From Basidiobolus meristosporus CBS 931.73 (lineage: Eukaryota > Basidiobolomycota > Basidiobolomycetes > Basidiobolales > Basidiobolaceae), in NCBI GenBank assembly GCA_002104905.1, contig MCFE01000168.1, forward strand, positions 1-64,000: 64,000 nt of DNA, read 5' to 3'. A program made the position numbers and the translations under genes. Under the pieces are notes generated by a model that saw only the letters and a list, made by a program, of their open reading frames with translations, was not told where the DNA came from and made no database searches. This document shows positions 46,419 to 57,023 of the stretch, piece after piece (the first letter of the stretch is position 1; every line of letters begins with the position of its first letter).

Positions 46419-49400
46419 TACCAATATCTCTTTCTGGTTGAACACACCTTTAAGGTCTAGAATGGCCTTATCACATTGTATTATTGACTCTCTAATGGAT
46501 GCAAGCTCTTTTGCGAATCTTCGCGAGTCAGTAGCACCTAGTAGCTCCAGTCGTCTAACGGATTCGTTCAGGCTAGGAATCACGTTCAATAGGAACGCCA
46601 CCTTTGTACGTTGCTCTTCATTTAGCGAGAGTAGTTTGGCTGTACCCTCTGCTTGGATTTCGGCAAGTCGGACCATGATCTGGTCAAGGTGTACCACGCG
46701 CTGTCTCAAGTCCTTGAAATCATTGGAGTGATTGGGGAAGATCAGATCAGGTCTGGTGACGATCTTTTCCAAGACTTTAGTGATTTGATTTAGCCTGGAC
46801 TTGATTTCCCTGTTCTCCCTGGACTGCTGGCGTGAAGCCAGTTCAAATCGGTTGATGAGTGAATTGGCGTCGGTTCCGGCAATTCGCTGCAGTGCAAATC
46901 CAATTTGATCCAGACGATCATCCATGTGCTTGAAGCCTTGATCATTTTGCTTAGAAAGTTCGGTAAATCCTCTTTCGATTAACGAAGTCTGCTCAGTGCT
47001 TAAGCGTCTCGTCAGTTGAGCCAGGTCATTGATGAACCCAGAGACACGCGAGATTGCACCAACAATCTTTTCGTTACTAAGTGTTTGGCGTTTTATATGG
47101 GTCAGGATGATGTCTTGCTCCTGAACGAGATGTGTCATTAAGCTACCCAGTTGGTTGATGCGTTGTTCAAAGTGGGTGATGATTTCTTGGTCATACTGCT
47201 TCGTCTCCACTCGCAACTGGTTGATCTCTCTGTGGAGCAAGGTTTGGTGTTGGCTGATGATATTGGTGACTGCTTCCTTCAGTTGTCCCAAGCGACCATT
47301 CATCTCAGAGAATTCGGCGTGATCGTGTTGCTTAGTGTAGACAAGCAGTTGCTGTTGCTGGGACACGAGCTTTGCAATAACTCCGTTTAAGTTTTCAAGC
47401 GCACCACCCATTTTGTTGATGGCCATGGACTGCTTTTCGACTATACCTGCCAGGCGCATTACGGCATGTTGTTGGTTGATAAGCTGTTTTAGCGCATTCC
47501 CGAACAAGTTCAGCTTTTGATCCAGCTTGGCGAATTGTTCGCGCTGCTCATTTCGACTCAACGTGAACAACTTTCTCTGTTCGTTTAGCAAAAATTCAAC
47601 CACCTCTTCAATTCTCAAAACCTTCGAGCCCAACGCTGCGATCTCTTGACTGTGCTTATTGGAGTTCTGGGTTTCCACTGTCAAGAGTTGGTTTTGTTGG
47701 CGTGTGAGCTGACTCACTAATCTTGCAATTTCCGAGAGTTTGACATTCATATCTTTGGAGAGGACATGTTGCTGTTGATTCAAGGAGCCTAGGCCTTCAC
47801 TTGTGGACTTGAATAGTAACGCATGCTGCTCGATCAATCTGTTGGTTGCGTCGCTAAGATGTGCCAATCTGGCCTTAACCTGGTTCATATCTTGAGGTAA
47901 TCCCAGCAATGTAGAAACCTTTGCATCGATGTTTCGAGTTTCCTTAACCAAAAATTGGACCGCATCATCCAAGTGAATCAGGTTGTTATTCAACTTTTCG
48001 ACACCGCTGAATGTTGCTTTTGTGATTTCTGTATTTTCTTTCTCGATGGCAATAAGGCTTCTTTGCTCCTCAAACAGGCGATCCACCACTTGAGCTAGTC
48101 GTGTTAGCTTCTCGGTAAGGAATCGGGTCGAATCAACGATTTTCTCATCTAGACGGTTTCCTTGTTTTACCAACAGCTCGCTAAATGCTTGCTGTTTTTG
48201 TACAACAAACTGGATACCTTTCTCCAAATCGACCAGGCGGGACAATACTGCATCGATTTGCGCACGAGAGTAGCCGGATTTTTCAAGTTTCTGTAGAATA
48301 GCACCCAAGAGGGAGCGTTGCTGGCTTATCAGAGAGTCAACACTCTTACGAAGATGCTCAACTCTAGTGTCAACGCCGTGAATAGCACCAGATTGCTGAC
48401 GTAAAATTGCAAGTAGCTCCTCACGATTTAGGAGGTTGTCTTGTTTTTGGGCAATATATTTTGCGATGTCATAGAGGTCTGCAGAGCGTTGAGAGATCAG
48501 GTTCAGTCTTTCCAAAATCTGCTTACTGGGGAACTCTTGATGCCCATGGCCCAGAATCTCCTTTTGAATTTCAAATAGTCTTCCGATTCCAGAGTTCATG
48601 ATATCGAATTGTCTATTCAACGACATAATCTGCCCCAGTAACGCTTTCGGAGCCTTTGTCACTACAGTTTCTGACAGTAAAGTGGTCTGCTTCGAAATAA
48701 GTTGACGGACATTACGACTAAACACGTTGAAACCATCGATAATTTGCTTGCTGATGTCGGTGCCAACGCCATACACTTTTTCCACCATTTGTGTAATAGC
48801 GTCCTGTTGGCGGAGCAATACATCAAGTCTTTCATTCACGCCAGACAAATTATGCTTGATGGGTCCCAAATCCCTTAGTCTCTCGGCGATTACTTTCAGA
48901 ACTTGCTCGTCGCGCAGAATATTCTTTTGCTGCTCGAAAATGGCGCGCACCAATCCATGTAAAGCCTGCAGCTGCTGGTTTAGGCCATTGACACTCTTCC
49001 CAAAGTTGACATTTAGCTGCCCTTGGCTTTGGAGAATCATATTTTGCTCTTTTTGTATACGCTTCATATCATCTCCTAAACCAGAAACGCGACCGCCAAC
49101 CGCTCGGATTGCTTCATAGAGGTTTCTGGCCACGGCATTCAATAGTTCCGGTCGTACAAGGTCTTTCTGCTGCTCTATCAATACTTGTAGCATCTTGTGG
49201 AGATCGCCCAATGTTCCAAAAATCTTTCTGTCATCAAGATTGTTTTCCCGTACAAATCTCTGGAACTCTTTGGTGGTGACCAAAGTTCGCTGATTTTCCA
49301 AGATATGCCCAACCAGCTCGCCCATCTGTGATAATCGACCATCAACCCTTTGGAATTCGCCGTAGAATTTCTCAAGGATTGGCCCGACCTTCTCGTTATG

Positions 49401-52400
49401 TAGGATGGCTTGTTGAAGCTCCAAAATATGTCGAACAGATCCGCTTAGTTGATTGAATCTCTCGGATATGATTTGGACATTCTTGGCCAAATCTCCGGTG
49501 ATCTCGTTGTTTTTACTCTGACTATTGAGGAGGACTGCTTGTAGTTTTCTTATTTCTCTAACAGCCTCGGTCAAACCTCGAACTTGTCCGTTCAGAACCT
49601 CGATGTCTTGGACGACGCGTTTGGGGAATTGATTGACCAGTTGAGAATTGGCGAGTAGCTGTTGTTGCTTGAAAAGTTGGTCCACCACACTAGTAAGGTA
49701 CCTGATGTTACCTCCGATTTTTTCTAAGTTTGCGGCTTCGCCTTGATGAATTCCATAGCCTTGTTCCAGCAACTTTTGCTGCTGGTTGATCAACAGGGAG
49801 ATTTCCTTGCGAACTGTGTTGATGTCTAATCCCAGACCTCTTATCTGCTTTGACTGATTACTCAGCAAAGCTACTACCCGATCATCATGGATCAACCTTG
49901 TCTGGACACTTGCGATCTCTTGAAGTGCATTACCAAACTTGCCAATACGTTCGTTAAGAATATTCAACATTTGGCGAACTGATGAGTATTCCTTGTCCTG
50001 TTTCTCAGCAATCGCACGTTGTTGTTGGCTAAGGTCTCCAACATCACCAGTCAATCGAATGATTTTTCCTGAAAGGTCACGAACTATATCAGCCAAGGCA
50101 CGAGGTAGCGAGCCAATTATCTCCGGAAGATTGAGCGACTGTTGCCAATGCAATACACTTGCAACCACGTTTTGGAGCTGCTTAACCCGGTTCAGGATTT
50201 CGCTTAGACCTTTTCTATCGACATCTTCCAAGGTTAGCAATCTCTCAAGTAGTCTAGATTGCTTGGAAAGGAATTCGGTGGTGCGAGCGGCAAAGTTCGC
50301 TAAACGGCCATTGATGTTCTGAATATAACTTAGCTGTTGATCGAGTGCGGCCTTGACTTCTTTGTTTTGGGAAATGATAATATTCTGCTCTTCCCGAATT
50401 TGCCTGACCTCCTTTAGAAGTTCAACAATTCCATGGGATACATCACTGACGCCTTCCCGAATTACGGTGGTTTCCCGTTTTTCAGCTGAAGTCAATTTGA
50501 GCAGTGATTCCTGGCGATTGACCAATACAGAAATGGCTGGCTCGAACTTCTCCAGGCGAGCATTGATTCTATGCACTTGTGAGAGGATTTCTTTGGGAAT
50601 TATTTTGTAAATATCAGAGTTCAACACAATTTGTTGAATATTTACTATTCCTTCAGACAGCTCTTTCAGTTCCGCTAGTCTCTTGATGACATCAGTGTCT
50701 CTAGCTTGAGATCCTTCATTCCCATTCTGAGTCTCACGCAGCAAAGTGTTCTGAATCTCTACAATGCGAACGATGCCATCTCTGAATCGTGCAAGTTGTT
50801 GCTTGATCAATTGAATGTCGCCAGTTTGCACTTTCAAGATCTCCATCACTTCTTCCTTGTGAAGCAGAGCATTCTGTTCCTCCGCAATGCGCTTGACCCA
50901 TTCGGCTACTTGGGCAAATTGACTACGTATTTGGGCCAATTGGCGTTCAACTTGCTTGTAATTTCCTCCTTCGCTTAGAACCTTGAGGATTAGAGATTGT
51001 CCGTCTCGTACATTTCGAATAGTAGTTCCAAGTTGAACCATACGATCGTTTAGATTGGCAATGATCTTGAAAATTTCTTTCCCAACTCTTGAGGCGATTT
51101 CTGGACCTGCAAGGCTCTTCTGTGAATCAACCAAGTGCCTTACAACATCACGCAGCGATCCGAGTTCTTGCGCAATTGCCCGATCACGTTTAGTATCCTC
51201 TGCAGAAACTTCGCCAAGCTGTTTTATGATCAATCCTTGTTCATTGACCATTCTGTTGAATTGATTTCCCAGTTCATTGAGCTGCACCCCAAGGCTGGCA
51301 ATGCGTTGATTCTGTACCTTGAGTAAAGCAGTAATCTCTCTGGTATTCAACACCTTTGTTTGTTCCGCAAAGGTTCGTCGAATAAATTCAAACAGCCCTA
51401 GTAAACGCTTGTTCAATTCTGAAACCTCCTCCTCCAAGTGATGACCTGTTGCATTGCTATCCTGGGATAATTGGAAGAGTGCGTTTTGCTTTGTTGTAAT
51501 CTGGTTGATGATTTCGATCAGCTGGGCATATTTATCATTGAGCATTTCTATCTTGCCAAGAGTAGACTCGGATAATTTGCCAGTTAGTGATGCTGAAACC
51601 AATTTTCTCTGCTGTTCAATTAGCTGAACAATCAAGTTCTGGAGTCCGCTTAGCCCTTGAAGAATACTTCTAGTTTCCTTAGAATCTACCCCGTTTTCTC
51701 CGGTAACTTTTTTCAATAGATCAAATTGAATACGCACAAGGGTCTCTATCTTCTTGTCGAGTCTTCGCACCTGCTCATTCAAAAGGTCCGTTTTCCCCAA
51801 GTTCTGTTTGAGAAGTTCAGTGTTGTGGAGTAGTATTGCTTTTTGCTCAGCATGAAGCTCCTTGACATAAGACCCAAGTTCACCTAGCCTTGCCCCTAGT
51901 TTATCGATACTGTTGATAATTAACCCAGTATCCTCCTTGGATTGAGCAAATAGTTTCTCCTGTAGCTCTTGGACCTGATTAACATCCTTATTCAAGCCGA
52001 TTAGTTTGTTATTGAGTCGCACTATTTCAGCCGGAATCCTTTTTCCCAACGCTTCGTTGAAGTTTCGTGAGAGGATATTAGTCTGTTGACTTGTCAGCTC
52101 GTAAATTGTTTTGCGTAATTCCGCTAGGTTTTGAGCGATTTCTCCTAATTTGCCGTAGTCTATTCTCCCGTCTTTGGAAAATACAGCAATGAGTTTCTGT
52201 TGCTGTCCAACCAAGGATTCTACTTTACGGTCTAATACGTGCAGCCCAGCTTTGATCTCTTCAAGATTCTTGGCCTGTTCAGGTGTAAGGCCGCCGCGTT
52301 TGAGGATCTCCAGTTGGAACTGTGCAACTTTCTCAACCATCTGGGACAACCCCGAAAGACCCTTCTTTACCTCATCTATATCTTTGACAATATACTTAGT

Positions 52401-55400
52401 ATCGCCATCCTGCTGCTGAATGAGATGGTCTTGCTTTTTGGAGATTTGGACAACCGCTTGGCCCAATTGCTTAAGTTGCAAGTGCAAGGCCTCAATATCT
52501 TTCAAAAGTTCCTTCGGTGCCTTGTCCCATCCGCTTTGAAGCAGGATATTCTGCTGTACTAGCACCTTCCGGATACTCTCACTAATCTTGGTTAGCACAT
52601 CTCTCAGAATGTTCAACTCTCCGCTATCCCCTTTCCCCTGGCCCAAGAGGTACTTCTGCTGGTTGAGGAGTTGGACGATGTGATTGCTGATTTCCGCTAA
52701 TTCCAAAGATAGGTTCTTGATATCGCCACCTTGTTTCTTGAAAAGAGCAGCGATCTCTTCACGAGTTACCAAGTGTCTTTGGGTTCCAATTACCTGGGTA
52801 ACCATATCGTAAAGTTTGTTCATTTGGTCGCCAAATACTCGAAGTTCTTTACCATGATTCCTTATCATGGCACTATTCTCTTGTGTAAAGCCTAGTAGTT
52901 TGTTTTGTTGATCCAGTAAGCCTCGGACATATTTTGTTAGTTGGTTCATTCCGTCATCAAGTTTCGAGAGCTCTGCTACTATCTCCTTAGAACCAACTCC
53001 CTTATTTTCGGAAATATGGTAAACAAGCTTGCGTTGTTCATTTATCATAAGCTCAATTGACTTTCTTAATTCCGATAGTTTAGCTCCCGAAATGCCAAAG
53101 AGTTTTTCGACATCGCTGCCATATTTCTCCAAAATCTCTCTTTGCTGAGCTGTCAACTGGTTTATATCCTTTCCAAGCGTGTTCAAGCGCTGGTTGACAA
53201 TATTGAAATTTCTGTCCTGGGATCGTGAGAGCTGCACCGTTAGTTTCAATAAAGAGTCCTGCTTTTTTGAAACTTCCAGAGTTGCTGTGGCCAGCCTTTC
53301 TATCTTGACGTCAATTTGTTTTGTATCACTAGCAATGTTTTTTGTAGTCTCGCCGATCTGAGAAAGTGCGGACTTCACTTCCATAAGAACAGTTTGGGTG
53401 GCTTCAGTTAATAGGCCAATTCTCTTGCTCATCTCTCGGATGCCTTCGATCCCCTTAATAGAGGTGCCACTTTGAAGGTAACGAAGGATTTCTTTTTGGC
53501 TATTAAACATTTTCTCGATGTCTCCATAGATTTTTGATAATCTTTGGGCGGTACCCTTCGCGTATTCCAAGGTTTCTTTGTCGGTGATGGAATTCTCTTT
53601 CTCAAGAGATGTCAATTCTTGGAGAAGCTTTCTCAAATTACCCATTTGACGGTTTATCCTTTTGATATCGGCTGCTTCTTCTTGAATTATTGGAGCAAGC
53701 TCTACCAGTTTGAGGGTGTAGCTCTGTTGCGTATTCAAGATCCTCACAATCTCATCGAGTTTTTCAAGCCTATTGAGAAATTTCCCCAGAGCCATATTTG
53801 TATTGCCCTTGTTTGAAACGCTTAAGAGAGCAATTTGATCCGAAGCTAGTCTCTTGACAAGAGCAGTTAGTTGATCTACTCTTTCTGCCAGCTTCTCTTC
53901 ATTCTCAAGAACTTTCTGTGAAGTACTCTCTTTGGCAACAACTTCAAGTAGTTTCCCTTGGCCGGAATAAAGCGAACTGATTGCTTGTTGGATATTGCTG
54001 AGTCGTTCGCCAAGTTTCAATAAATCGCCTTGGGAGGAGTTTTCAGCATTTTTGAGCGATTTTTCCTGGAGCTCTATCATTTGTGTCGTTTTTTCTCTCA
54101 GAACGCTCAGCTGCTCGTTTAGTTTCTTGATATCTCCTGAGTAGCTCGGCCCGTTGTAATTTCCATTAGACAAACGTCTCTGTTCCTTGAGCACAAGGGC
54201 TATGACATCGCTCAGCTGTGAAAGTTTGCCGTTAATCTTTTTGATATCTTGAGATTGGCCATTTTCGTTCATCAGAATCTGTTGCTGGTCAACTGCAACT
54301 TTCTCTATGATCTGGAGAATCTTCGAGGTCAGCTCCTCGAGTCTATCGACATCTCTATCATACTTCCCTTCATCATTTTTTGGATAGGTACGTCGTTCCT
54401 TGGAGATGCTTTGGATTGATTTACCTAGTCTATCAAGTATACCCCGGAGACTGCTGAATTCCTCACTTTGCTCCTTACTGAGTCGTGAAAAGATAGATTC
54501 CTGTTGCTGGAGTACGAGATCAACTCTTTCACGAAGCTTGGCGAGTCTACTATCCAGACCACCTAGGTTCCATTTCGCAGAGCCCGCGTCAATATTCACT
54601 GGCTTGCCATCAAGCAAATATTTCTGTTGCTTGGCAATCAGTTCTACAACTTCCACCAGCTGCTTCACTCGTGAGTTGAGACCGTTGATAGACTCAGTGA
54701 CACTTTCATCTGTAGAATGTTGATCCTTTCCGGAGCCATATCGCTTTATCAACTCTCTTTGCTCCTTAATCAGTCGGTCCACAATGTTGCTAATATCGGC
54801 GAGTCGGTAATTGATGCTTCCAATATCCTTTGTCAGTTCCTTCGGGATGGTAGCTGTTCGATATTGTTTAAGTAGAGTCTGCTGAGACTCAACCAGCGTC
54901 TGGATTATGGCTCGAAGCCTATCTAATGAGCTCGCTACTTTCCCATTCCCATCTTTAGGATAGTCGTCTCCTGCCTTCATATCCTTGTAATTGAACACCT
55001 TGGCTTGCTCCTCAATCAGGTAGTTGATTCTCTTTCCAAGATCATCCAATTTACCATCCATTTTCGTAATTAAAGTATATTGTTGCTGAAGCCAGGAATT
55101 GTGTTCTGAAAGTGGCGACAAAAGTTTGTCAAACTTGATCAGCTTTTCATTGAATGCTGACCATTTTTCTTCTCCATATGGCGCTTTCGACTTGATCAAT
55201 GCTGCTTGTTCTTTAAACAGACTCTGGACCACGCTCTTAAGAGTCATAATCGCTCGTGTCATGCCCTTGACATCTCGAAGGAATTCAACTGGTACACCAC
55301 TAGAGTGGTGACCTTCTAAAATCTTTTGTTGGCCATCTACAAGACCTTCACATTTGTCTTCAATACGATGGAGTAGATCAACGATCTCGGTTGACCCCGA

Positions 55401-57023
55401 ACTTTCGTTTTTCTCGCTGGAAGTCTCCTTGACATACCCGACTTGTTGTGATACGATCTTGTTGATCGATTCTCTGAGCAACTTGAATTCAGAAAAGATG
55501 GCCTGAATGTTCTTGCCATCCAAGTAGTGATTTCCACCTGAACCTTGCTCACTGGTTAGGGTTGTCTCTCTCTGGACCAAGGAGGCCAGTGAAGAGTTGA
55601 CCTCATTCAGCCGGAGACCAAGACCATTAATATCCTGGAAAATACGCTTGTTGACTTCAGTTTTGGCGGAACCATCATTGCGGATCCCTTCAGCGACAGT
55701 ATTCAGAGTTTCAACCAGTTGACCAATTCTTTCAGAAAGAGCCTTGAAGTTGATGCTTTGATTTTCTCTAACCTCCGATATAAGCTGGATCTCTTTCCTT
55801 TCAGCCGCACGAGATTGCTGGATACTGCCCTGTAGGAGTTGCTTAACCTGATCAAGTTCTTCTTTCAGGCGAACGATACTCGTGTTGTCTTCTTTGGATA
55901 GTTTTGAGACCTTACTAACAACATCGCTAACCTCCCTTGTAATAAGGTTAAGTCCTGATTGTAGCCCACTAAGGTTGTGGCGTATCTCCTTAAGCTCATG
56001 GTCATGTGCAGTATCGCTTTTCTCCGAATTAGTGTACCCGGAATCAATTTTATATGATCCTTCTTTACCAAGTTGGCCGACTGCACGAAGCAGCTCGGTC
56101 AGTCTAGTGTTGATCTCGGCAACATCTTTGGATGATTTTACGATAGCAATACGTTGTTCCTGAGTATTTTGCTGCTGAACGTCCGAAAGCTCAGAAACAT
56201 CACGTCTAAGCTGTTGTAGCTTGTCGTTTAATGCGCCCACTTCGTTGAAGGTCTTGGTGCTAATCGAATATGTCTTTGAAGTCTGCTCTTCAATGACTTT
56301 GTTTTGTTCAGAGATCCCACCCACCGTGCGAATAAGCTCCTCCACCTTTCCAGATAATACCGATAATTCCTTATTCGATCCGCCACCAAAGTTATAACGC
56401 TCTTTAGTGATCCCCTTGTGTCCTACGGCCGCTTCCTGAATTAAACGATCTAATTTTTCTTCAAGCCTGCTGAGGTCCCAACCAGAAGATTGGTCCTGCT
56501 TATGGAATGACAATCCCTTGCCAGCATTTCGTTCATCGATCTCCACTTCATTATCATATTCGAAATCTTCCACCAAGCTGCCGATGCCATAACCACCCTC
56601 ATACCAATCCTGAATTCCTCCTAGGAATCTCAATTGATTATCGGGAAACAGAATAATTTGCTCTTCTGGAACCTCCGTGAGATACACCTCCTCTATCACG
56701 TTGATTGGTTGTGGCGCAATAAGTCTGATGGAGTCACTATTTTGGAACACTCTGGTAACTCCATGCGCTCCTTTTTCTAGAGACTCTTCAGCATCTTCCT
56801 CAGATTCCTCCTGTTCTTTCACCGAAAGAATACTACTGTTGCCGTCATTCTTCTTTCTCAGGTATACTGAAGAGTCGTCACCACCGCCAGTATGCTTTGA
56901 TAACTCTTCACCCAGTATAGTATTGCTCAGAGCGAGTTGGCTGAATAGAAACAAGGCTGTACGCCAGTTCTTACTGGCGTTAGAGTGACGGAATTGGCTA
57001 CGTAAAATAGTGTTGGATAGCAT
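46017..57023 (-). CDS. Giant secreted coiled-coil repeat protein A, 3,668 aa
   Basis: This is one uninterrupted 11-kb frame on the minus strand. A basic N-terminus leads to a hydrophobic leader at about residues 22-37 (TALFLFSQLALSNTIL), with likely cleavage near Gly38. An acidic, non-repetitive region follows to about residue 170 and holds LFPDNQLR (125-132). From about 180 to about 3,500 the protein consists of degenerate heptad-like units of 35-40 residues built on LxxLxxxVxxLxxxQxxLL. I estimate some 80 units. I found only two Cys in the whole chain. The last ~140 residues are Tyr/Asp/Ser/Gly/Asn-rich. No catalytic domain or known family is recognised. A fibrous extracellular or lumenal role is inferred. 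A paralogue faces it at 58078. Confidence 0.9.
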   Translation of the reverse strand: MLSNTILRSQFRHSNASKNWRTALFLFSQLALSNTILGEELSKHTGGGDDSSVYLRKKNDGNSSILSVKEQEESEEDAEESLEKGAHGVTRVFQNSDSIRLIAPQPINVIEEVYLTEVPEEQIILFPDNQLRFLGGIQDWYEGGYGIGSLVEDFEYDNEVEIDERNAGKGLSFHKQDQSSGWDLSRLEEKLDRLIQEAAVGHKGITKERYNFGGGSNKELSVLSGKVEELIRTVGGISEQNKVIEEQTSKTYSISTKTFNEVGALNDKLQQLRRDVSELSDVQQQNTQEQRIAIVKSSKDVAEINTRLTELLRAVGQLGKEGSYKIDSGYTNSEKSDTAHDHELKEIRHNLSGLQSGLNLITREVSDVVSKVSKLSKEDNTSIVRLKEELDQVKQLLQGSIQQSRAAERKEIQLISEVRENQSINFKALSERIGQLVETLNTVAEGIRNDGSAKTEVNKRIFQDINGLGLRLNEVNSSLASLVQRETTLTSEQGSGGNHYLDGKNIQAIFSEFKLLRESINKIVSQQVGYVKETSSEKNESSGSTEIVDLLHRIEDKCEGLVDGQQKILEGHHSSGVPVEFLRDVKGMTRAIMTLKSVVQSLFKEQAALIKSKAPYGEEKWSAFNEKLIKFDKLLSPLSEHNSWLQQQYTLITKMDGKLDDLGKRINYLIEEQAKVFNYKDMKAGDDYPKDGNGKVASSLDRLRAIIQTLVESQQTLLKQYRTATIPKELTKDIGSINYRLADISNIVDRLIKEQRELIKRYGSGKDQHSTDESVTESINGLNSRVKQLVEVVELIAKQQKYLLDGKPVNIDAGSAKWNLGGLDSRLAKLRERVDLVLQQQESIFSRLSKEQSEEFSSLRGILDRLGKSIQSISKERRTYPKNDEGKYDRDVDRLEELTSKILQIIEKVAVDQQQILMNENGQSQDIKKINGKLSQLSDVIALVLKEQRRLSNGNYNGPSYSGDIKKLNEQLSVLREKTTQMIELQEKSLKNAENSSQGDLLKLGERLSNIQQAISSLYSGQGKLLEVVAKESTSQKVLENEEKLAERVDQLTALVKRLASDQIALLSVSNKGNTNMALGKFLNRLEKLDEIVRILNTQQSYTLKLVELAPIIQEEAADIKRINRQMGNLRKLLQELTSLEKENSITDKETLEYAKGTAQRLSKIYGDIEKMFNSQKEILRYLQSGTSIKGIEGIREMSKRIGLLTEATQTVLMEVKSALSQIGETTKNIASDTKQIDVKIERLATATLEVSKKQDSLLKLTVQLSRSQDRNFNIVNQRLNTLGKDINQLTAQQREILEKYGSDVEKLFGISGAKLSELRKSIELMINEQRKLVYHISENKGVGSKEIVAELSKLDDGMNQLTKYVRGLLDQQNKLLGFTQENSAMIRNHGKELRVFGDQMNKLYDMVTQVIGTQRHLVTREEIAALFKKQGGDIKNLSLELAEISNHIVQLLNQQKYLLGQGKGDSGELNILRDVLTKISESIRKVLVQQNILLQSGWDKAPKELLKDIEALHLQLKQLGQAVVQISKKQDHLIQQQDGDTKYIVKDIDEVKKGLSGLSQMVEKVAQFQLEILKRGGLTPEQAKNLEEIKAGLHVLDRKVESLVGQQQKLIAVFSKDGRIDYGKLGEIAQNLAELRKTIYELTSQQTNILSRNFNEALGKRIPAEIVRLNNKLIGLNKDVNQVQELQEKLFAQSKEDTGLIINSIDKLGARLGELGSYVKELHAEQKAILLHNTELLKQNLGKTDLLNEQVRRLDKKIETLVRIQFDLLKKVTGENGVDSKETRSILQGLSGLQNLIVQLIEQQRKLVSASLTGKLSESTLGKIEMLNDKYAQLIEIINQITTKQNALFQLSQDSNATGHHLEEEVSELNKRLLGLFEFIRRTFAEQTKVLNTREITALLKVQNQRIASLGVQLNELGNQFNRMVNEQGLIIKQLGEVSAEDTKRDRAIAQELGSLRDVVRHLVDSQKSLAGPEIASRVGKEIFKIIANLNDRMVQLGTTIRNVRDGQSLILKVLSEGGNYKQVERQLAQIRSQFAQVAEWVKRIAEEQNALLHKEEVMEILKVQTGDIQLIKQQLARFRDGIVRIVEIQNTLLRETQNGNEGSQARDTDVIKRLAELKELSEGIVNIQQIVLNSDIYKIIPKEILSQVHRINARLEKFEPAISVLVNRQESLLKLTSAEKRETTVIREGVSDVSHGIVELLKEVRQIREEQNIIISQNKEVKAALDQQLSYIQNINGRLANFAARTTEFLSKQSRLLERLLTLEDVDRKGLSEILNRVKQLQNVVASVLHWQQSLNLPEIIGSLPRALADIVRDLSGKIIRLTGDVGDLSQQQRAIAEKQDKEYSSVRQMLNILNERIGKFGNALQEIASVQTRLIHDDRVVALLSNQSKQIRGLGLDINTVRKEISLLINQQQKLLEQGYGIHQGEAANLEKIGGNIRYLTSVVDQLFKQQQLLANSQLVNQFPKRVVQDIEVLNGQVRGLTEAVREIRKLQAVLLNSQSKNNEITGDLAKNVQIISERFNQLSGSVRHILELQQAILHNEKVGPILEKFYGEFQRVDGRLSQMGELVGHILENQRTLVTTKEFQRFVRENNLDDRKIFGTLGDLHKMLQVLIEQQKDLVRPELLNAVARNLYEAIRAVGGRVSGLGDDMKRIQKEQNMILQSQGQLNVNFGKSVNGLNQQLQALHGLVRAIFEQQKNILRDEQVLKVIAERLRDLGPIKHNLSGVNERLDVLLRQQDAITQMVEKVYGVGTDISKQIIDGFNVFSRNVRQLISKQTTLLSETVVTKAPKALLGQIMSLNRQFDIMNSGIGRLFEIQKEILGHGHQEFPSKQILERLNLISQRSADLYDIAKYIAQKQDNLLNREELLAILRQQSGAIHGVDTRVEHLRKSVDSLISQQRSLLGAILQKLEKSGYSRAQIDAVLSRLVDLEKGIQFVVQKQQAFSELLVKQGNRLDEKIVDSTRFLTEKLTRLAQVVDRLFEEQRSLIAIEKENTEITKATFSGVEKLNNNLIHLDDAVQFLVKETRNIDAKVSTLLGLPQDMNQVKARLAHLSDATNRLIEQHALLFKSTSEGLGSLNQQQHVLSKDMNVKLSEIARLVSQLTRQQNQLLTVETQNSNKHSQEIAALGSKVLRIEEVVEFLLNEQRKLFTLSRNEQREQFAKLDQKLNLFGNALKQLINQQHAVMRLAGIVEKQSMAINKMGGALENLNGVIAKLVSQQQQLLVYTKQHDHAEFSEMNGRLGQLKEAVTNIISQHQTLLHREINQLRVETKQYDQEIITHFEQRINQLGSLMTHLVQEQDIILTHIKRQTLSNEKIVGAISRVSGFINDLAQLTRRLSTEQTSLIERGFTELSKQNDQGFKHMDDRLDQIGFALQRIAGTDANSLINRFELASRQQSRENREIKSRLNQITKVLEKIVTRPDLIFPNHSNDFKDLRQRVVHLDQIMVRLAEIQAEGTAKLLSLNEEQRTKVAFLLNVIPSLNESVRRLELLGATDSRRFAKELASIRESIIQCDKAILDLKGVFNQKEILVGSNMDGYEMYSGYRGKNTRTLQRRKSWNGQDSGDYFNGNSYSGHDSNWYGNTYGNSRSYNDLHDGYDYHDDYWYPGNDDFKRVINSSKKYSYDSDVNDLSDDIDDKLLTLDKYAPAKSAYANSDETDDNDSGY
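46420..56480 (-). repeat. Coiled-coil repeat array of giant protein A
   Basis: Consecutive glutamine landmarks measured in the middle of the array (QQKYLL, QQNILL, KQDHLI, FQLEIL, QQQKLI) are 35, 40, 39 and 38 residues apart. Larger units are marked by TREE/NREE-like openings followed by LLxxQxxxI. Examples lie at about 52748, 51332, 50846, 49870 and 48412. A second marker is P(K/R)E(I/L)-type openings. DNA identity between units is low, so the array is old. Confidence 0.7.

Noticed and set aside
47151-56988. Plus-strand frames of 60-130 codons within the giant gene A
   Set aside because: Mirror frames of Gln/Leu-rich codons; no start context or features.
46017-57023. Giant gene as a transposon, virus remnant or polyketide/NRPS megasynthase
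   Set aside because: No integrase, polymerase, capsid, ketosynthase or adenylation motif is present. The repeats are coiled coil from end to end.
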